64,000 bases of DNA, taken from Planctomycetia bacterium. Lineage in GTDB: Bacteria; Planctomycetota; Planctomycetia; Gemmatales; Gemmataceae. This document shows positions 1-8,917 of this stretch, one piece after another. A model generated the notes under the pieces. That model was not told where the DNA came from and made no database searches. It saw only the letters and a list, made by a program, of their open reading frames with translations. The position numbers were made by a program, and so were the translations under genes. Location: NCBI GenBank assembly GCA_005808665.1, contig SYLG01000096.1, forward strand, positions 19,158 to 83,157, in the 5' to 3' direction. Each line of letters starts with the position of its first letter. Position 1 is the stretch's first letter.

Positions 1-1
1 G

Positions 2-715
2 CGAAAAAATCAAATGCGTTTGCTGGAAAAATTCAACCGCGAACATTTGGGTCGGCATCCCCAAAATGCGGAATTACAATCGCGCATCGCCAATTTTGAA
101 ACCGCCGCAAGAATGCAAACCGCCGTCCCCGAGGCTCTCGACCTGAGCGGGGAAGATCAACCAACCAAAAAACTCTATGGCCTCGACAATCCGGAAACTG
201 CGGAATACGGGACCAGGTGCCTGATTGCCAGAAGACTGGTGGAGAGGGGTGTCCGTTTTGTCCAACTCTTTTTGGCTGGCCAGCCTTGGGACACCCATAG
301 TGGAAACGCTGCGGCCCTTAAGGGGCTTTGCGCCCGAACCGACCAGCCCAGTGCTGCCCTTGTTCATGACCTCAAACAGCGTGGACTATTAGAGAGGACG
401 ATGGTCCTTTGGGGAGGCGAATTTGGCAGGCTACCCATTTCCCAAGGAAAGGATGGTCGCGACCACAACCGCCACGCAAACTCCCTCTGGATTGCCGGGG
501 GAGGGTTCAAAAAAGGGTATTGCCATGGAAAAACCGACGATCTGGGGTACAAAGCCGTGGAAAATGTGGTCACGGTTCATGACCTGCATGCAACCCTGTT
601 GCACACCTTGGGCCTCGATCACAAACGCTTGACCTATCCCCAAGATGGCCGCCCGGGTAGTTTGACGGACATTGTGGTAACCAAAGCGGAGGTGGTCCGT
701 GGACTTTTGGCCTAA
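2..715 (+). CDS. DUF1501 family protein, C-terminal part (5' end outside window)
   Basis: The reading frame is already open at the first bases, so the N-terminus lies outside the window; 237 codons are visible. The protein has features of DUF1501, a family with a sulfatase/alkaline-phosphatase-like fold that is very expanded in planctomycetes and usually follows a DUF1553/cytochrome-type gene. Supporting segments are the WDTH stretch near residue 96, the block LWGGEFGRLP followed by GRDHN, and the closing VHDLHATLLHTLGLDH, all typical of the C-terminal half of this family. The Tat signal expected at the N-terminus cannot be checked. An exported hydrolase-like role is inferred; the substrate is unknown. 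The ATG at 14 is internal and probably not the true start. Confidence 0.85.
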   Translation, partial: RKNQMRLLEKFNREHLGRHPQNAELQSRIANFETAARMQTAVPEALDLSGEDQPTKKLYGLDNPETAEYGTRCLIARRLVERGVRFVQLFLAGQPWDTHSGNAAALKGLCARTDQPSAALVHDLKQRGLLERTMVLWGGEFGRLPISQGKDGRDHNRHANSLWIAGGGFKKGYCHGKTDDLGYKAVENVVTVHDLHATLLHTLGLDHKRLTYPQDGRPGSLTDIVVTKAEVVRGLLA

Positions 716-857
716 GTGGTTTTTCCAATCCAGGCGGGGATTGGATTTTCAAAGGCCTTGAGAGCCATTCGGGATGGGTGCCTGATTGGGATTTGACCGA
801 CATGGTCCCGTTCGAAAAACGATTTCGGTTTCATTCGTTGAAAAAGGGAGCAAGCAA

Positions 858-1841
858 ATGAACCGCAAAGGGTTTACCCTCATCGAACTTTTGGTGGTGA
901 TCGCCATCATCGCCGTACTCATTGGCCTCCTTTTGCCTGCCGTCCAAAAGGTCCGTGAATCCGCCAATCGAATGAGTTGCCAGAACAACCTGAAGCAAAT
1001 TGGGGTTGCCCTTCACAACCATGTGAGTTCCATGGGGACCTTTCCTTGTGCATCGGAAATGCCGCGTGGGCAACTTAGCCAACCATGGTCTGCCCACGCA
1101 CGATTACTGCCCTATTTGGAGCAGGAAAACCTTGCCAAACTGGTCGATTGGGGAACCACCCGAAACGATTTTCGGACCCGGCCGGATGTTGCCAAAATGC
1201 GCATTGCCTCGTTTATGTGCCCAAGCGAGATCAACGATCGAGCTCGTGTCACGGCCAATATAACCTATTACCCCAACAACTACTCCTTTGCACAGGGAAC
1301 ATGGTTTGTCTATGATCCCGCCACCGGGGCCTATGGCGATGGGGCATTCGCCCCCAATTTCAAAGCACGGCCTGGGGATATCCTTGACGGACTCAGTAAT
1401 ACCCTGGGTGCAACAGAAAACAAGGCCTACCAGCCTAATGTTTGGGACACTCTGTTGCCTGCCACGCTCAATACCTCCCCTCCCGCCACACCCGCGGCCG
1501 CACTTGCCTTCCTCGGGTCGGGTACCTTTGATTCCAATGGTCACACGGAATGGGTCGAGGGCGATGTTCACGAAACGGGAATCACAACCACCTTTACTCC
1601 CAATTCCAAAGTTCCCTACACAATAGGTGGCCAAACCTACGACATCGACATCACCTCCATGCGCGATGGAGAATCACTTACCGCCCCTACCTATGGAGCC
1701 ATCACCGCTCGCAGCTATCACCCGGCGGTGGTGAATGCCTTGTACATGGATGGGTCTGTCCGCTTGGTTACCCACGCCATTAGCCTTACCAATTGGCGGG
1801 CGATGGGAACCAGGGCGAGCGGCGACATAAGCACGGATTGA
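858..1841 (+). CDS. DUF1559 protein with type IV pilin-like N-terminus
   Basis: The 327-residue protein starts at the ATG at 858, preceded by GGGAG at 846-850. An in-frame start at 786 would put 24 unrelated residues before the pilin signal and is rejected. The N-terminus MNRKGFTLIELLVV is a class III (prepilin) signal: a short basic leader, G|F cleavage site and Glu at position 5 of the mature form, followed by a hydrophobic helix to about residue 30. The rest is the DUF1559 domain, ending in the family-typical segment ALYMDGSVR. DUF1559 proteins occur in dozens of copies in planctomycete genomes and are thought to be pseudopilin-like surface or secretion components. The next gene starts 2 bases after the stop, so the two are probably cotranscribed. 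Confidence 0.93.
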   Translation: MNRKGFTLIELLVVIAIIAVLIGLLLPAVQKVRESANRMSCQNNLKQIGVALHNHVSSMGTFPCASEMPRGQLSQPWSAHARLLPYLEQENLAKLVDWGTTRNDFRTRPDVAKMRIASFMCPSEINDRARVTANITYYPNNYSFAQGTWFVYDPATGAYGDGAFAPNFKARPGDILDGLSNTLGATENKAYQPNVWDTLLPATLNTSPPATPAAALAFLGSGTFDSNGHTEWVEGDVHETGITTTFTPNSKVPYTIGGQTYDIDITSMRDGESLTAPTYGAITARSYHPAVVNALYMDGSVRLVTHAISLTNWRAMGTRASGDISTD

Positions 1842-1843
1842 TC

Positions 1844-2278
1844 ATGCAAAAAGGCCCCACCGATTCCATTGGCATTCCATGGCTTCCCATTTTGGGAGGA
1901 TGTGTGGGTTTTATTTTGTTGGTTGGCCTTGGGCTTTGGTGGATGGCCCCGCCGGTTACTCCTCAGCCAGATGTAGCTGGCAAGGAAGTCGCCTTTGCCT
2001 TTCTGGACCTCCTTCGGCAAGGAAAATCTGCGGAAGCGTGGCAGGGGAGTTCCGCTGAATTCAAATCGTTTATGGGTCGAGAAAATCTTTCGGCCTGGGC
2101 CAAAAAAACTCCTGCCCTTCGCGAAAAACCGGAATTTATCTCCATGGAAAAGACCAATCTCAATGGCCTCGACCGATCTGTTTTCACCTTTCGCACTCCA
2201 AAAACCATGAAAAAAATCCAGATCACCCTTGCTCCTGAACTTGGTACATTCCGGGTCGAGCATCTTGCCGTGGAATGA
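1844..2278 (+). CDS. Small single-pass membrane protein, function unknown
   Basis: This 144-residue protein starts at the ATG at 1844, two bases after the DUF1559 stop, which suggests translational coupling. Residues 13-35 form one transmembrane segment (GGCVGFILLVGLGLWWMAPP). The remainder is a soluble domain of about 105 residues resembling the DUF3887/NTF2-like accessory domains, in which a helix pair (AFLDLLRQGKSAEAW) precedes a small beta sheet. That resemblance is an impression from pattern only. Topology suggests an external C-terminal domain. Small proteins of this sort often follow DUF1559 genes in planctomycetes; no function can be assigned. A longer in-frame start at 1793 would overlap the upstream gene and is less likely. 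Confidence 0.75.
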   Translation: MQKGPTDSIGIPWLPILGGCVGFILLVGLGLWWMAPPVTPQPDVAGKEVAFAFLDLLRQGKSAEAWQGSSAEFKSFMGRENLSAWAKKTPALREKPEFISMEKTNLNGLDRSVFTFRTPKTMKKIQITLAPELGTFRVEHLAVE

Positions 2279-2366
2279 AACGATTCATTGGTCCATTTTT
2301 GTTTCTCTGTGGGGATCTCATTCGCCTGGCTCAATGTCCTACCAATAAAGGAGGTTTTGGTTTCGC

Positions 2367-4229
2367 ATGAAATTCCTGATCATCCCCGTTTTGTCCTTGG
2401 TTTTAGGTCCTTTGGTACTTCTTGCAAAGGGTCCTGAAAAGGACCTTCCCCTGCCGGGTAAAGTGTTTCCCGTGGCAGGGCATTCCGCCTTCCTCATCCC
2501 TGCAAAAACCACCACCGTCACCCAGGAGAAACCATGGGTTTGGTATGCCCCTACCCTGAAAGGGTTACCGGGCAGGGAGGAGCGTTGGATGTTCGACCGT
2601 TTTCTCGAAGCAGGAATCAGTATTGCCGGGATTGATGTGGGGGAATCGTATGGGAGTCCTACGGGAAACAAGCTTTATTCCCGGTTTCACAAAGAGATGA
2701 CTGTTCTGCATAACCTTGCCGAAAAACCGGTGCTTTTGGGGCGAAGTCGGGGAGGTTTGATGACCCTTTCCTGGGCTACCGAAAACCCAAATAAGGTTGG
2801 GGCTTTTGCCGGAATCTATCCCGTGTGTAACCTCAGCAGCTATCCGGGAATTACCACCGCTTCCGGCGCCTTTGACCTAAAGCCCGGGGAATTGCATTTG
2901 CGTCTGAAGGAATTCAATCCCATTGACAAACTGCAGGGATTGGCCAAGGCGGGAGTACCACTCTTTGCTATTCATGGAGATGTCGATAGGGTGGTTCCGC
3001 TGGAAGCCAATTCGGGACGGATGAAGGATACTTACCGGGCCCTTGGGGGCACCATGGAATTGGTGATTCCCAAAGGCCAAGGCCACAATATGTGGTCCGG
3101 TTTTTTTGAATCCAGGGAATTGGTGGACTTTGTGATAAACCATGCCCGGCAAAAACTTACCCTCAGTTGTCCGCTGGATTACCAAGTGACCCAACGGACA
3201 ACCAAATCCCAAGGCACCATTCCTATCCGGGGAAATGGGGACATTGCCACTAACACAAAGGCTTGGGTTGAGGCCCGGATTTTTGTGGACGAAAAACCGA
3301 ATGAGTGGCAACAAATTGCCCAATGGAATTCCAAAGGAAATTGGGAGGGGAGTTTGCAGGCCCCCGCCGGAGGTTGGCATCGCCTGGAAATTCGCCTCAA
3401 AGTCAAGGATGCTATCCTGGCCCAAACCGTGGTCGAACATGTCGGTATCGGGGAAATATTTGTGGTTGCTGGGCAGTCCAACTCGGCGAATTATGGGGAA
3501 CAAAGACTGAAACCGGAAAGTGGAAAAGTAGTAGCGTTTAATGGCAAAAGCTGGCAAATGGCCAACGATCCGCAACCCGGGTCAGGAGGGGAGGGGGGGA
3601 GTTTTTTGCCGCCTTTTGGCGATAGGATTCAGTCCTCGTTTGATGTGCCTGTCGGTTTGGTTTCTTGCGGAGTGGGTGCCACCAGCGTGCGCGAATGGTT
3701 GCCCACGGGTCATTCTTTTCCCCAGCCACCAACCCTCCTTGGGAATGTATTCCAACGGGCCAACGGCGATTGGGAAAGCAAGGGAGACCTGTTTGAAAGG
3801 CTCTGTTTAAACATGAAACAACTTGGCCCGCACGGTTTTCGGGCGGTTCTTTGGCATCAGGGAGAAAGTGATGCCAATCAGGCCAACCCGATGAGGACCC
3901 TGCCCGGCAAATCCTATCGCCAAATTTTGGAATCGATCATCAAACAATCCAGGAAAAAGGTCGGATGGGAGGTCCCATGGTTTGTCGCCCAAGCGACCTA
4001 TCATGTCCCTGGGGATGAATCTTCCCCGGATATTCGCGATGCTCAAAATTCCCTTTGGAAAAGTGGTGTCGCCCTGGAGGGGCCCGATACGGATTCCCTA
4101 AAGGGGTTGCTTCGGGAAAACATGGGAAAAGGTGTTCATTTCAGCGGCTCGGGCCAACAGGCGCATGGCGCCCTTTGGGCCGAAAAGGTCACGCCATGGC
4201 TAAAGGACCAAATAAAAGTGGATAAATGA
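2367..4229 (+). CDS. Exported fusion: alpha/beta-hydrolase plus sialate O-acetylesterase (SASA) domain
   Basis: The 620-residue protein has a signal peptide (residues 1-20) and two catalytic modules. Residues about 30-262 are an alpha/beta-hydrolase: nucleophile elbow GRSRGG with Ser127, acid in HGDVDRVVP (Asp205 or Asp207), and His240 in GQGHNMW. After a beta-rich linker (265-355), residues about 360-615 are an SGNH/SASA esterase: GQSNS (Ser371), WHQGESDA, and a C-terminal GVHFSGSGQQAHG that should supply the Asp/His region. SASA enzymes remove O-acetyl groups from sialic acids and other sugars. An AAGGAGG lies 12 bases upstream of the ATG. The downstream neighbours are lyases and transporters for small acids or sugars, consistent with glycan deacetylation outside the cytoplasm. 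The hydrolase half resembles the protein at 46253-47065. Confidence 0.88.
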   Translation: MKFLIIPVLSLVLGPLVLLAKGPEKDLPLPGKVFPVAGHSAFLIPAKTTTVTQEKPWVWYAPTLKGLPGREERWMFDRFLEAGISIAGIDVGESYGSPTGNKLYSRFHKEMTVLHNLAEKPVLLGRSRGGLMTLSWATENPNKVGAFAGIYPVCNLSSYPGITTASGAFDLKPGELHLRLKEFNPIDKLQGLAKAGVPLFAIHGDVDRVVPLEANSGRMKDTYRALGGTMELVIPKGQGHNMWSGFFESRELVDFVINHARQKLTLSCPLDYQVTQRTTKSQGTIPIRGNGDIATNTKAWVEARIFVDEKPNEWQQIAQWNSKGNWEGSLQAPAGGWHRLEIRLKVKDAILAQTVVEHVGIGEIFVVAGQSNSANYGEQRLKPESGKVVAFNGKSWQMANDPQPGSGGEGGSFLPPFGDRIQSSFDVPVGLVSCGVGATSVREWLPTGHSFPQPPTLLGNVFQRANGDWESKGDLFERLCLNMKQLGPHGFRAVLWHQGESDANQANPMRTLPGKSYRQILESIIKQSRKKVGWEVPWFVAQATYHVPGDESSPDIRDAQNSLWKSGVALEGPDTDSLKGLLRENMGKGVHFSGSGQQAHGALWAEKVTPWLKDQIKVDK

Positions 4230-4267
4230 TGGTGCGGTTTTCCCTTTACCTTTTCCTGTCCAAACCC

Positions 4268-5149
4268 TTAAATCAACCCTGCCAAACCAAGGGCTTCCCT
4301 AAGTTTGGGGATTTTATCCGGCCCCACCAACGCAACTGGTGACCTGCAGGGACCAATGGACCGCCCAAGCTCCCGAAGGGCGGATTTCACTCCCCCCGGG
4401 GCAGTCCCCAAAGTCAACGCCATCCGCAGAGGATGAAGCTTTGCCTGGGCCGCTTTGGACGCTTCGAGGTCTCCCGCCCGGAAGGACTCATAGATTTCAA
4501 CAAGCAACCTCGGAGCAATATTGCAAGTCGCAGGAACCGCACCACTGGCACCCATTTGCAAAGCGGAAAAAATCAAGGTATCTCTCCCTTGGAGGACTAC
4601 AAAATCCTTGGGAACAGCCCTCAGGATTTCGATGGTGGTCTGCAAATCGCCACTGGAATCCTTGATCCCCACGATGTTCCGGATTTTTGCAAGCTTTGCA
4701 CAAGTATCGGGATCAATCTTCAGTCCACCACAGGTCACCGGGTTACTGTAAAGCAACACCGGCAGGCTGGTGGATTCGGCAATCCGTTTGTAATGGTCAT
4801 GGATTTCGTTCTGATTGGGCATGATGAAATAAGGAGTAATAACCGAAACACCATCGACCCCTTCCATTTCCGCCATTTTGGTGAGGCGCTCGGCTTCCCG
4901 GGTGGTTTCCGCGCCTGTGCCTGCAAAAACAGGAACCCTCTTGCCCACTTTCTCCACGGCAAAGGCCATCACCTTCTGTTTTTCCATCTCGTCCAAAGCG
5001 TAAAATTCGCTGTTGGTTCCAAGGACAAAGATGCCATGGACACCGGCTTCGATCTGGGTTTCGATAAACGACCCCAATCGTTCCAAATCAAGATCCTCGT
5101 TGTCCTTGAATGGTGTCGCAAGGGGTGGTATGATTCCATGAAAACGCAT
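4268..5149 (-). CDS. DapA/NanA-family aldolase (class I lyase)
   Basis: The 293-residue TIM-barrel protein belongs to the dihydrodipicolinate synthase / N-acetylneuraminate lyase family. Schiff-base Lys163 sits in GIKDSSGD and the catalytic Tyr134 in LLYSNPV. The phosphate/carboxylate-binding motif, usually GTTGE or GSTGE, is GTNSE here (residues 44-48), which argues against a housekeeping DapA and for a sugar-acid or related substrate. The ATG at 5149 has AGGAAA at good spacing; a GTG at 5179 is possible but has no better signal. The gene follows the PhyH dioxygenase on the same strand with 32 bases between, so the two are probably cotranscribed. Substrate unassigned. Confidence 0.88.
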   Translation of the reverse strand: MRFHGIIPPLATPFKDNEDLDLERLGSFIETQIEAGVHGIFVLGTNSEFYALDEMEKQKVMAFAVEKVGKRVPVFAGTGAETTREAERLTKMAEMEGVDGVSVITPYFIMPNQNEIHDHYKRIAESTSLPVLLYSNPVTCGGLKIDPDTCAKLAKIRNIVGIKDSSGDLQTTIEILRAVPKDFVVLQGRDTLIFSALQMGASGAVPATCNIAPRLLVEIYESFRAGDLEASKAAQAKLHPLRMALTLGTAPGGVKSALRELGRSIGPCRSPVALVGPDKIPKLREALGLAGLI

Positions 5150-5181
5150 GATGTTTCCTGTTTCAAAGGGGGGTAGCACAT

Positions 5182-6072
5182 CTAACCCACCGGAAAAAGC
5201 CTTGGAAAAAAACGGCCACCCAGTTCGGTTCCCTGGGGAATCGTGTCCACACCTTTCAGCAAGGGTTCATGGGTATCCGATTGGGTACCCCCCCGAAAGA
5301 AATTGAGGACGGTGGCCCGGCGAGAACGGTCGGTGGAATTGGCAAAACTGCCATGGATCAAAAGGGGGTGGTGAAAACTGATATGCCCTTTTTTCAGTTC
5401 AATGGCCTTTGGGTTTTCCATTGCCTGCATCTGCTCCGGGCTCAACACTTCCTTGATAGCCTCCATATTTCCCGCCAACCCGGTGATCGGCAACAGATCC
5501 CATTGGTGGCTACCGGGTATGTATTGCAGACAACCATTGTCCACAGTGGCATCTTCAAGGGCGATCCAGCAGGTAAGGTGTCCCATCGGTTTGGTCCGGG
5601 TCCAATACGAATAATCCTGATGCCAAGCCACCACCCCCCCATGGCGGGCGGGTTTGCAAAACAGTTGGTCATGCCAAAAATGGACCGGACCATCGAGAAG
5701 TTGACTGGCTCGGACAGCAATCATTGGATTCCAAACGAGGTCATGGAATGCCGGGGTGATCCGCCATGCCCCCAAGGCGTGGAAAAGGATACGGTTGGGA
5801 TCCGTCGATTCATTGGTGTGGAATTCATGGAAAAGGGAATTTCCCGGATGATTTGGGTCCATGATTGGGGCCAATTCTTCCACCAGGCGATCCGCCTGAA
5901 CATCGGTTAGCCCCCGCATTCCCGAAACGAAGCCAAACTGGTGAAAATGTTCGATCTGCTCCACCGAAAGACAAAAGGGATTATTGTCCGTAGCGGGCAT
6001 TTTGTCAAAAAGATCAGTGATCGGGCCAGAAAAATGCGAAAGGTCCTCAACCGGTTTGGGTGGTTCGTTCAT
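5182..6072 (-). CDS. Phytanoyl-CoA dioxygenase (PhyH) family protein
   Basis: The 296-residue protein is an Fe(II)/2-oxoglutarate-dependent oxygenase of the PhyH family. The metal triad is visible as His151-x-Asp153 (AWHQDYSYW) with distal His240 (HPLLIHGS), and Arg251 or Arg252 follows as the likely 2-oxoglutarate ligand (SRRATVLNFF). The conserved segment YIPGSHQWDLLP is also typical. It sits between the MFS transporter and the DapA-like lyase, all on the minus strand, suggesting a shared catabolic role. Bacterial PhyH homologues hydroxylate many small substrates, so the reaction cannot be named. No clear ribosome-binding site precedes the ATG. Confidence 0.9.
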   Translation of the reverse strand: MNEPPKPVEDLSHFSGPITDLFDKMPATDNNPFCLSVEQIEHFHQFGFVSGMRGLTDVQADRLVEELAPIMDPNHPGNSLFHEFHTNESTDPNRILFHALGAWRITPAFHDLVWNPMIAVRASQLLDGPVHFWHDQLFCKPARHGGVVAWHQDYSYWTRTKPMGHLTCWIALEDATVDNGCLQYIPGSHQWDLLPITGLAGNMEAIKEVLSPEQMQAMENPKAIELKKGHISFHHPLLIHGSFANSTDRSRRATVLNFFRGGTQSDTHEPLLKGVDTIPQGTELGGRFFPRLFPVG

Positions 6073-6181
6073 CGTTTGAATCTCTCTGCACTACATGAGC
6101 CGGAAAGGTCAGTCTATCCCATCCGGAAAACGGGGCCATGACCATGGAGACCATTGCCTTCGTTCGCCAAAAATCAAAAAC

Positions 6182-7492
6182 CTAATCCGTTGGGGAGGGT
6201 TCAAGGCTGTCCAATTCCTCCTCCCTTTTGTGTTCAGGAAGGCCAAATGCGGCGAGGATGGCGGGAATGAAGAGCAGGCTCGAATACATAAGCGCCGTCC
6301 GTTGATCCATGGAAATCACCCCAAAAACAATGGTACCCGTCGCCGCGGCGATCCGCCCAATGTTGTAGCAAAAGCCGGCCCCGGTCGTTCGCAAAAGGGT
6401 TGGGAAAAGGGGGGGCAAATACATGGTGAAAAGCCCGAATACACCTTGGGCAATTCCCATCCAGGTCAAAAGCCAAAAAGTGGTTTTTGCATCGCGGGGA
6501 ATCCCATAAGTGACAAACATGCCGATAATGTAAGCCACGAAAAGGAGGATGATGGCCTTTCGATAGCCCAGAAACCGGGCCAAAATGGCCGCCGTAAAAT
6601 TGCCCACCACCGCGATGAGGTTGATCAGCATAAACGCCCAGGCGACTTGGCGATCTTTTTCTGCTTGGTCCAAGGCCAGGATTTCAGGGAGGGACCGATA
6701 GTGTTGAATCGCCCAAAACTGGAACGCCCAATGGGCGGTGAGGCTAAAGCCGCAAACCAGAATGGTCAGGATCGTAATGCGGGCAAGAGATCCCTTGAAA
6801 AGGTCGGCTATGCCTGGGGTTACCTCATTTTTCGAAGCCTTGGACCAATCGTCGGTTTCGGGCACATGGCGACGAATCCACAAAGTTAACAAAGCTGGAA
6901 ATAGCCCAACAAGAAACAAGGCCCGGTCGTTAAAGTTTCCAATGGAGAACCCATAAAAGGTAACATCCACCGGCAAAAGGGTTCGCGCCAGCCCGGCAAT
7001 CGTAGCCAGAAAGACCCCAAGGTTGACCCCGGATTGGAGGACCGCAGCCAACCAGGGCCGCCATTTCGAAGGCCAGGTTTCCGATAATAGCGAGGCCCCC
7101 ACCGCCCATTCTCCTCCGATCCCAAGGGCCGCAAGGAAACGAAAAATCAAAAGGTGCCACCACTCCGTGGCAAAGAAGGATAAGCCGGTAAATAGGGTGT
7201 AAGTGAGGATGGTAAGAATCAGGGCTTTGCTTCGTCCAAGGATATCCCCCAGGCGGCCAAAAAAGCCACCCCCGATGGCCCAACCGAAAAGAAAAGCGGC
7301 TTGAATGTAGCCCATTTTGGAACGGGCATCGGGGCTACCTACTTCAGAATGGGCCAATGCCGCCACAAACCCTGCCGCTACCAGGGTGTAAAGGTGCATA
7401 TCCAGGCCGTCGAACATCCAGCCTAGCCAGGCAGCGGCTCCTGATTTCCATTGTTGCCCGGAAATGTCACGCAGTTTGGGTTGGGATGCCAT
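6182..7492 (-). CDS. MFS transporter (sialate/aromatic-acid:H+ symporter-like)
   Basis: The 436-residue polytopic protein has about 12 hydrophobic segments. The first helix carries WLGWMFDGLDMHLYTLV, resembling the W-x-x-D-x-x-D region of the SHS/AAHS (NanT, PcaK, BenK) branch; GRLGDILGRSKAL is the loop 2-3 MFS signature and RFLAALGIGGEWAVGASLLSETWP the helix 4-5 region typical of that branch. The ATG at 7492 matches the family N-terminus; extension to 7657 would add 55 non-membrane residues and is rejected. Neighbouring lyase and dioxygenase genes on the same strand suggest it imports their substrate, perhaps a sugar acid. The exact substrate is inference. Confidence 0.9.
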   Translation of the reverse strand: MASQPKLRDISGQQWKSGAAAWLGWMFDGLDMHLYTLVAAGFVAALAHSEVGSPDARSKMGYIQAAFLFGWAIGGGFFGRLGDILGRSKALILTILTYTLFTGLSFFATEWWHLLIFRFLAALGIGGEWAVGASLLSETWPSKWRPWLAAVLQSGVNLGVFLATIAGLARTLLPVDVTFYGFSIGNFNDRALFLVGLFPALLTLWIRRHVPETDDWSKASKNEVTPGIADLFKGSLARITILTILVCGFSLTAHWAFQFWAIQHYRSLPEILALDQAEKDRQVAWAFMLINLIAVVGNFTAAILARFLGYRKAIILLFVAYIIGMFVTYGIPRDAKTTFWLLTWMGIAQGVFGLFTMYLPPLFPTLLRTTGAGFCYNIGRIAAATGTIVFGVISMDQRTALMYSSLLFIPAILAAFGLPEHKREEELDSLEPSPTD

Positions 7493-7726
7493 TGGTTTTT
7501 GGTTCGACTTGGGTGGGATGGTGGGAAACCTTTCCTGTGGTTTAGCAATCCTTGGGTCAAAGTCCTGCTTAAAAGGTCGTTTCCCAAAGCAAATTGTGGC
7601 CTTGCACCGGCCAAAGGATCCGATCCCCCTGGTTGGGCCAAAATCAAACAGTGTCATTTGGGAAAGGTGCTTGGGAAAGGAGGCATAGCCCTCGACAAAA
7701 GGAAACCTGCCCTTAACGGAAAGGAG
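7493..7726. other. Intergenic stretch upstream of the MFS gene
   Basis: These 234 bases lie between two minus-strand genes. I see no convincing gene here; several frames are open on both strands but none carries a recognisable motif. The stretch is long enough to hold a promoter for the MFS-PhyH-lyase group. Confidence 0.4.
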
Positions 7727-8860
7727 TTAAGCCTTAAAGTAGATCTTTTTCGTGTGAAGCCACCAGGCAAGGCCCCAAAAAACCAAAAGGACGGAAACAG
7801 AACTTGCTATCGACAAACCTACCGCCCCCCACGGGCTCAGTCCCATGAGCGGTTGGATCCAGGGATTCACCAAATCCCGAACCCGGGGCCTCAGGAATTC
7901 GCTTCCTGCATAAAGGGCAATCGAATTCATCCCGGCGATGGCAAAGGGCCACGCCCAACTCCGAAGTCCCAAATCCTCGATCAGGCCATGAAAAACGGCC
8001 ATGGCAATCAGGGTCCATCCGGCTGCAAAGAGGCAAAACGAGGGTGTCCAGATCCGCTTGACCGAAGGAATGACCAACCCCAGGGACCACCCCGCACCAA
8101 GGAGCAAAAGACCCGCCGCAAGCAAAAGGAGGCTTTTTCCCTTAAGCGGGGACAGGCGTAAAAACTCCCCCGTTAGGGCGCCCAACAAAAGCGTTGCCGA
8201 AGAGGGGAGAAAATTGAGGACAGCATAGCTCCCCTTGGGAGCAATCAGCAGGTTGGGATAGCCCATCCGGGTGGTCCAGGCATGGATACTTTGGTCGATC
8301 CAACTACCGAGATTTTTGTCCTGGGCCCAAGGATCAATTCCCTGGATCCAGCCAAAAAGATAAAGGCCTCCCGAATAAATCAGAAGGGAAAGGACCACCC
8401 CTAACGCCATGGTCCGCCAACCGCCCCGCATAAAAAGGAAGGCAACGATGTAAGCCAGGGCGATTTGTTGAAGCACCCGGATGAATTGAAGCTGGACAAT
8501 CTGTTTTCCCAGTGAATCGAGGCAAACACCGACAAGAATCAGGAGTGTGGCCCGTTTGAGGACATGACAAAATTGCTGCCCGAACGAATCACCTTTTTCG
8601 GTGCGGATCGCAAAGGCAAAGGGCATCGAAACACCCACCAAAAACATGAAGGAAGGCTGGATCAGATCCCAAAGCGTCAGGCCAACCCAATCCCGGTGGC
8701 TCACTTGGTCCGCCAGCCACCCCCATGAGGGGTCCTTGGCCAGGCTACCCAGGCCCAACCCTCCCGAAATCAGCAAAAGCATGGTAAATCCGCGGTACGC
8801 ATCAATCGAAAGGATGCGGGTGGATTTGGTTTCTACCGATGCATTTTCAGGCTGGGTCAT
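7727..8860 (-). CDS. NagX-like membrane acyltransferase (DUF5009 / heparan-alpha-glucosaminide N-acetyltransferase family)
   Basis: The 377-residue protein is a polytopic membrane protein with about 10 hydrophobic helices. The N-terminal block RILSIDAYRGFTMLLLISGG and the following LWDLIQPSFMFLVGVSMPFA are characteristic of the family that includes human HGSNAT and bacterial NagX. HGSNAT moves an acetyl group from acetyl-CoA across the membrane onto glucosamine; bacterial NagX often sits in N-acetylglucosamine or glycan use clusters. The ATG at 8860 is chosen because AAGGAG lies 8 bases upstream; the GTG at 8869 would be too close to it. Its location beside sugar-related genes supports an amino-sugar role, but direct substrate evidence is absent. 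Confidence 0.88.
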   Translation of the reverse strand: MTQPENASVETKSTRILSIDAYRGFTMLLLISGGLGLGSLAKDPSWGWLADQVSHRDWVGLTLWDLIQPSFMFLVGVSMPFAFAIRTEKGDSFGQQFCHVLKRATLLILVGVCLDSLGKQIVQLQFIRVLQQIALAYIVAFLFMRGGWRTMALGVVLSLLIYSGGLYLFGWIQGIDPWAQDKNLGSWIDQSIHAWTTRMGYPNLLIAPKGSYAVLNFLPSSATLLLGALTGEFLRLSPLKGKSLLLLAAGLLLLGAGWSLGLVIPSVKRIWTPSFCLFAAGWTLIAMAVFHGLIEDLGLRSWAWPFAIAGMNSIALYAGSEFLRPRVRDLVNPWIQPLMGLSPWGAVGLSIASSVSVLLVFWGLAWWLHTKKIYFKA

Positions 8861-8917
8861 CCTCCACACTCCTTAAAGGGGTAGGGTCATTCAATATCCT
8901 GGTTTAACGCCCGGTCC

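Noticed and set aside
1104..1634. 176-residue minus-strand frame inside the DUF1559 gene
   Set aside because: It is a shadow of the DUF1559 coding frame, and the sense gene has a clear pilin signal and family end.
7493..7657. 55-residue extension of the MFS transporter
   Set aside because: It lacks membrane character and family similarity; the ATG at 7492 fits the family N-terminus.
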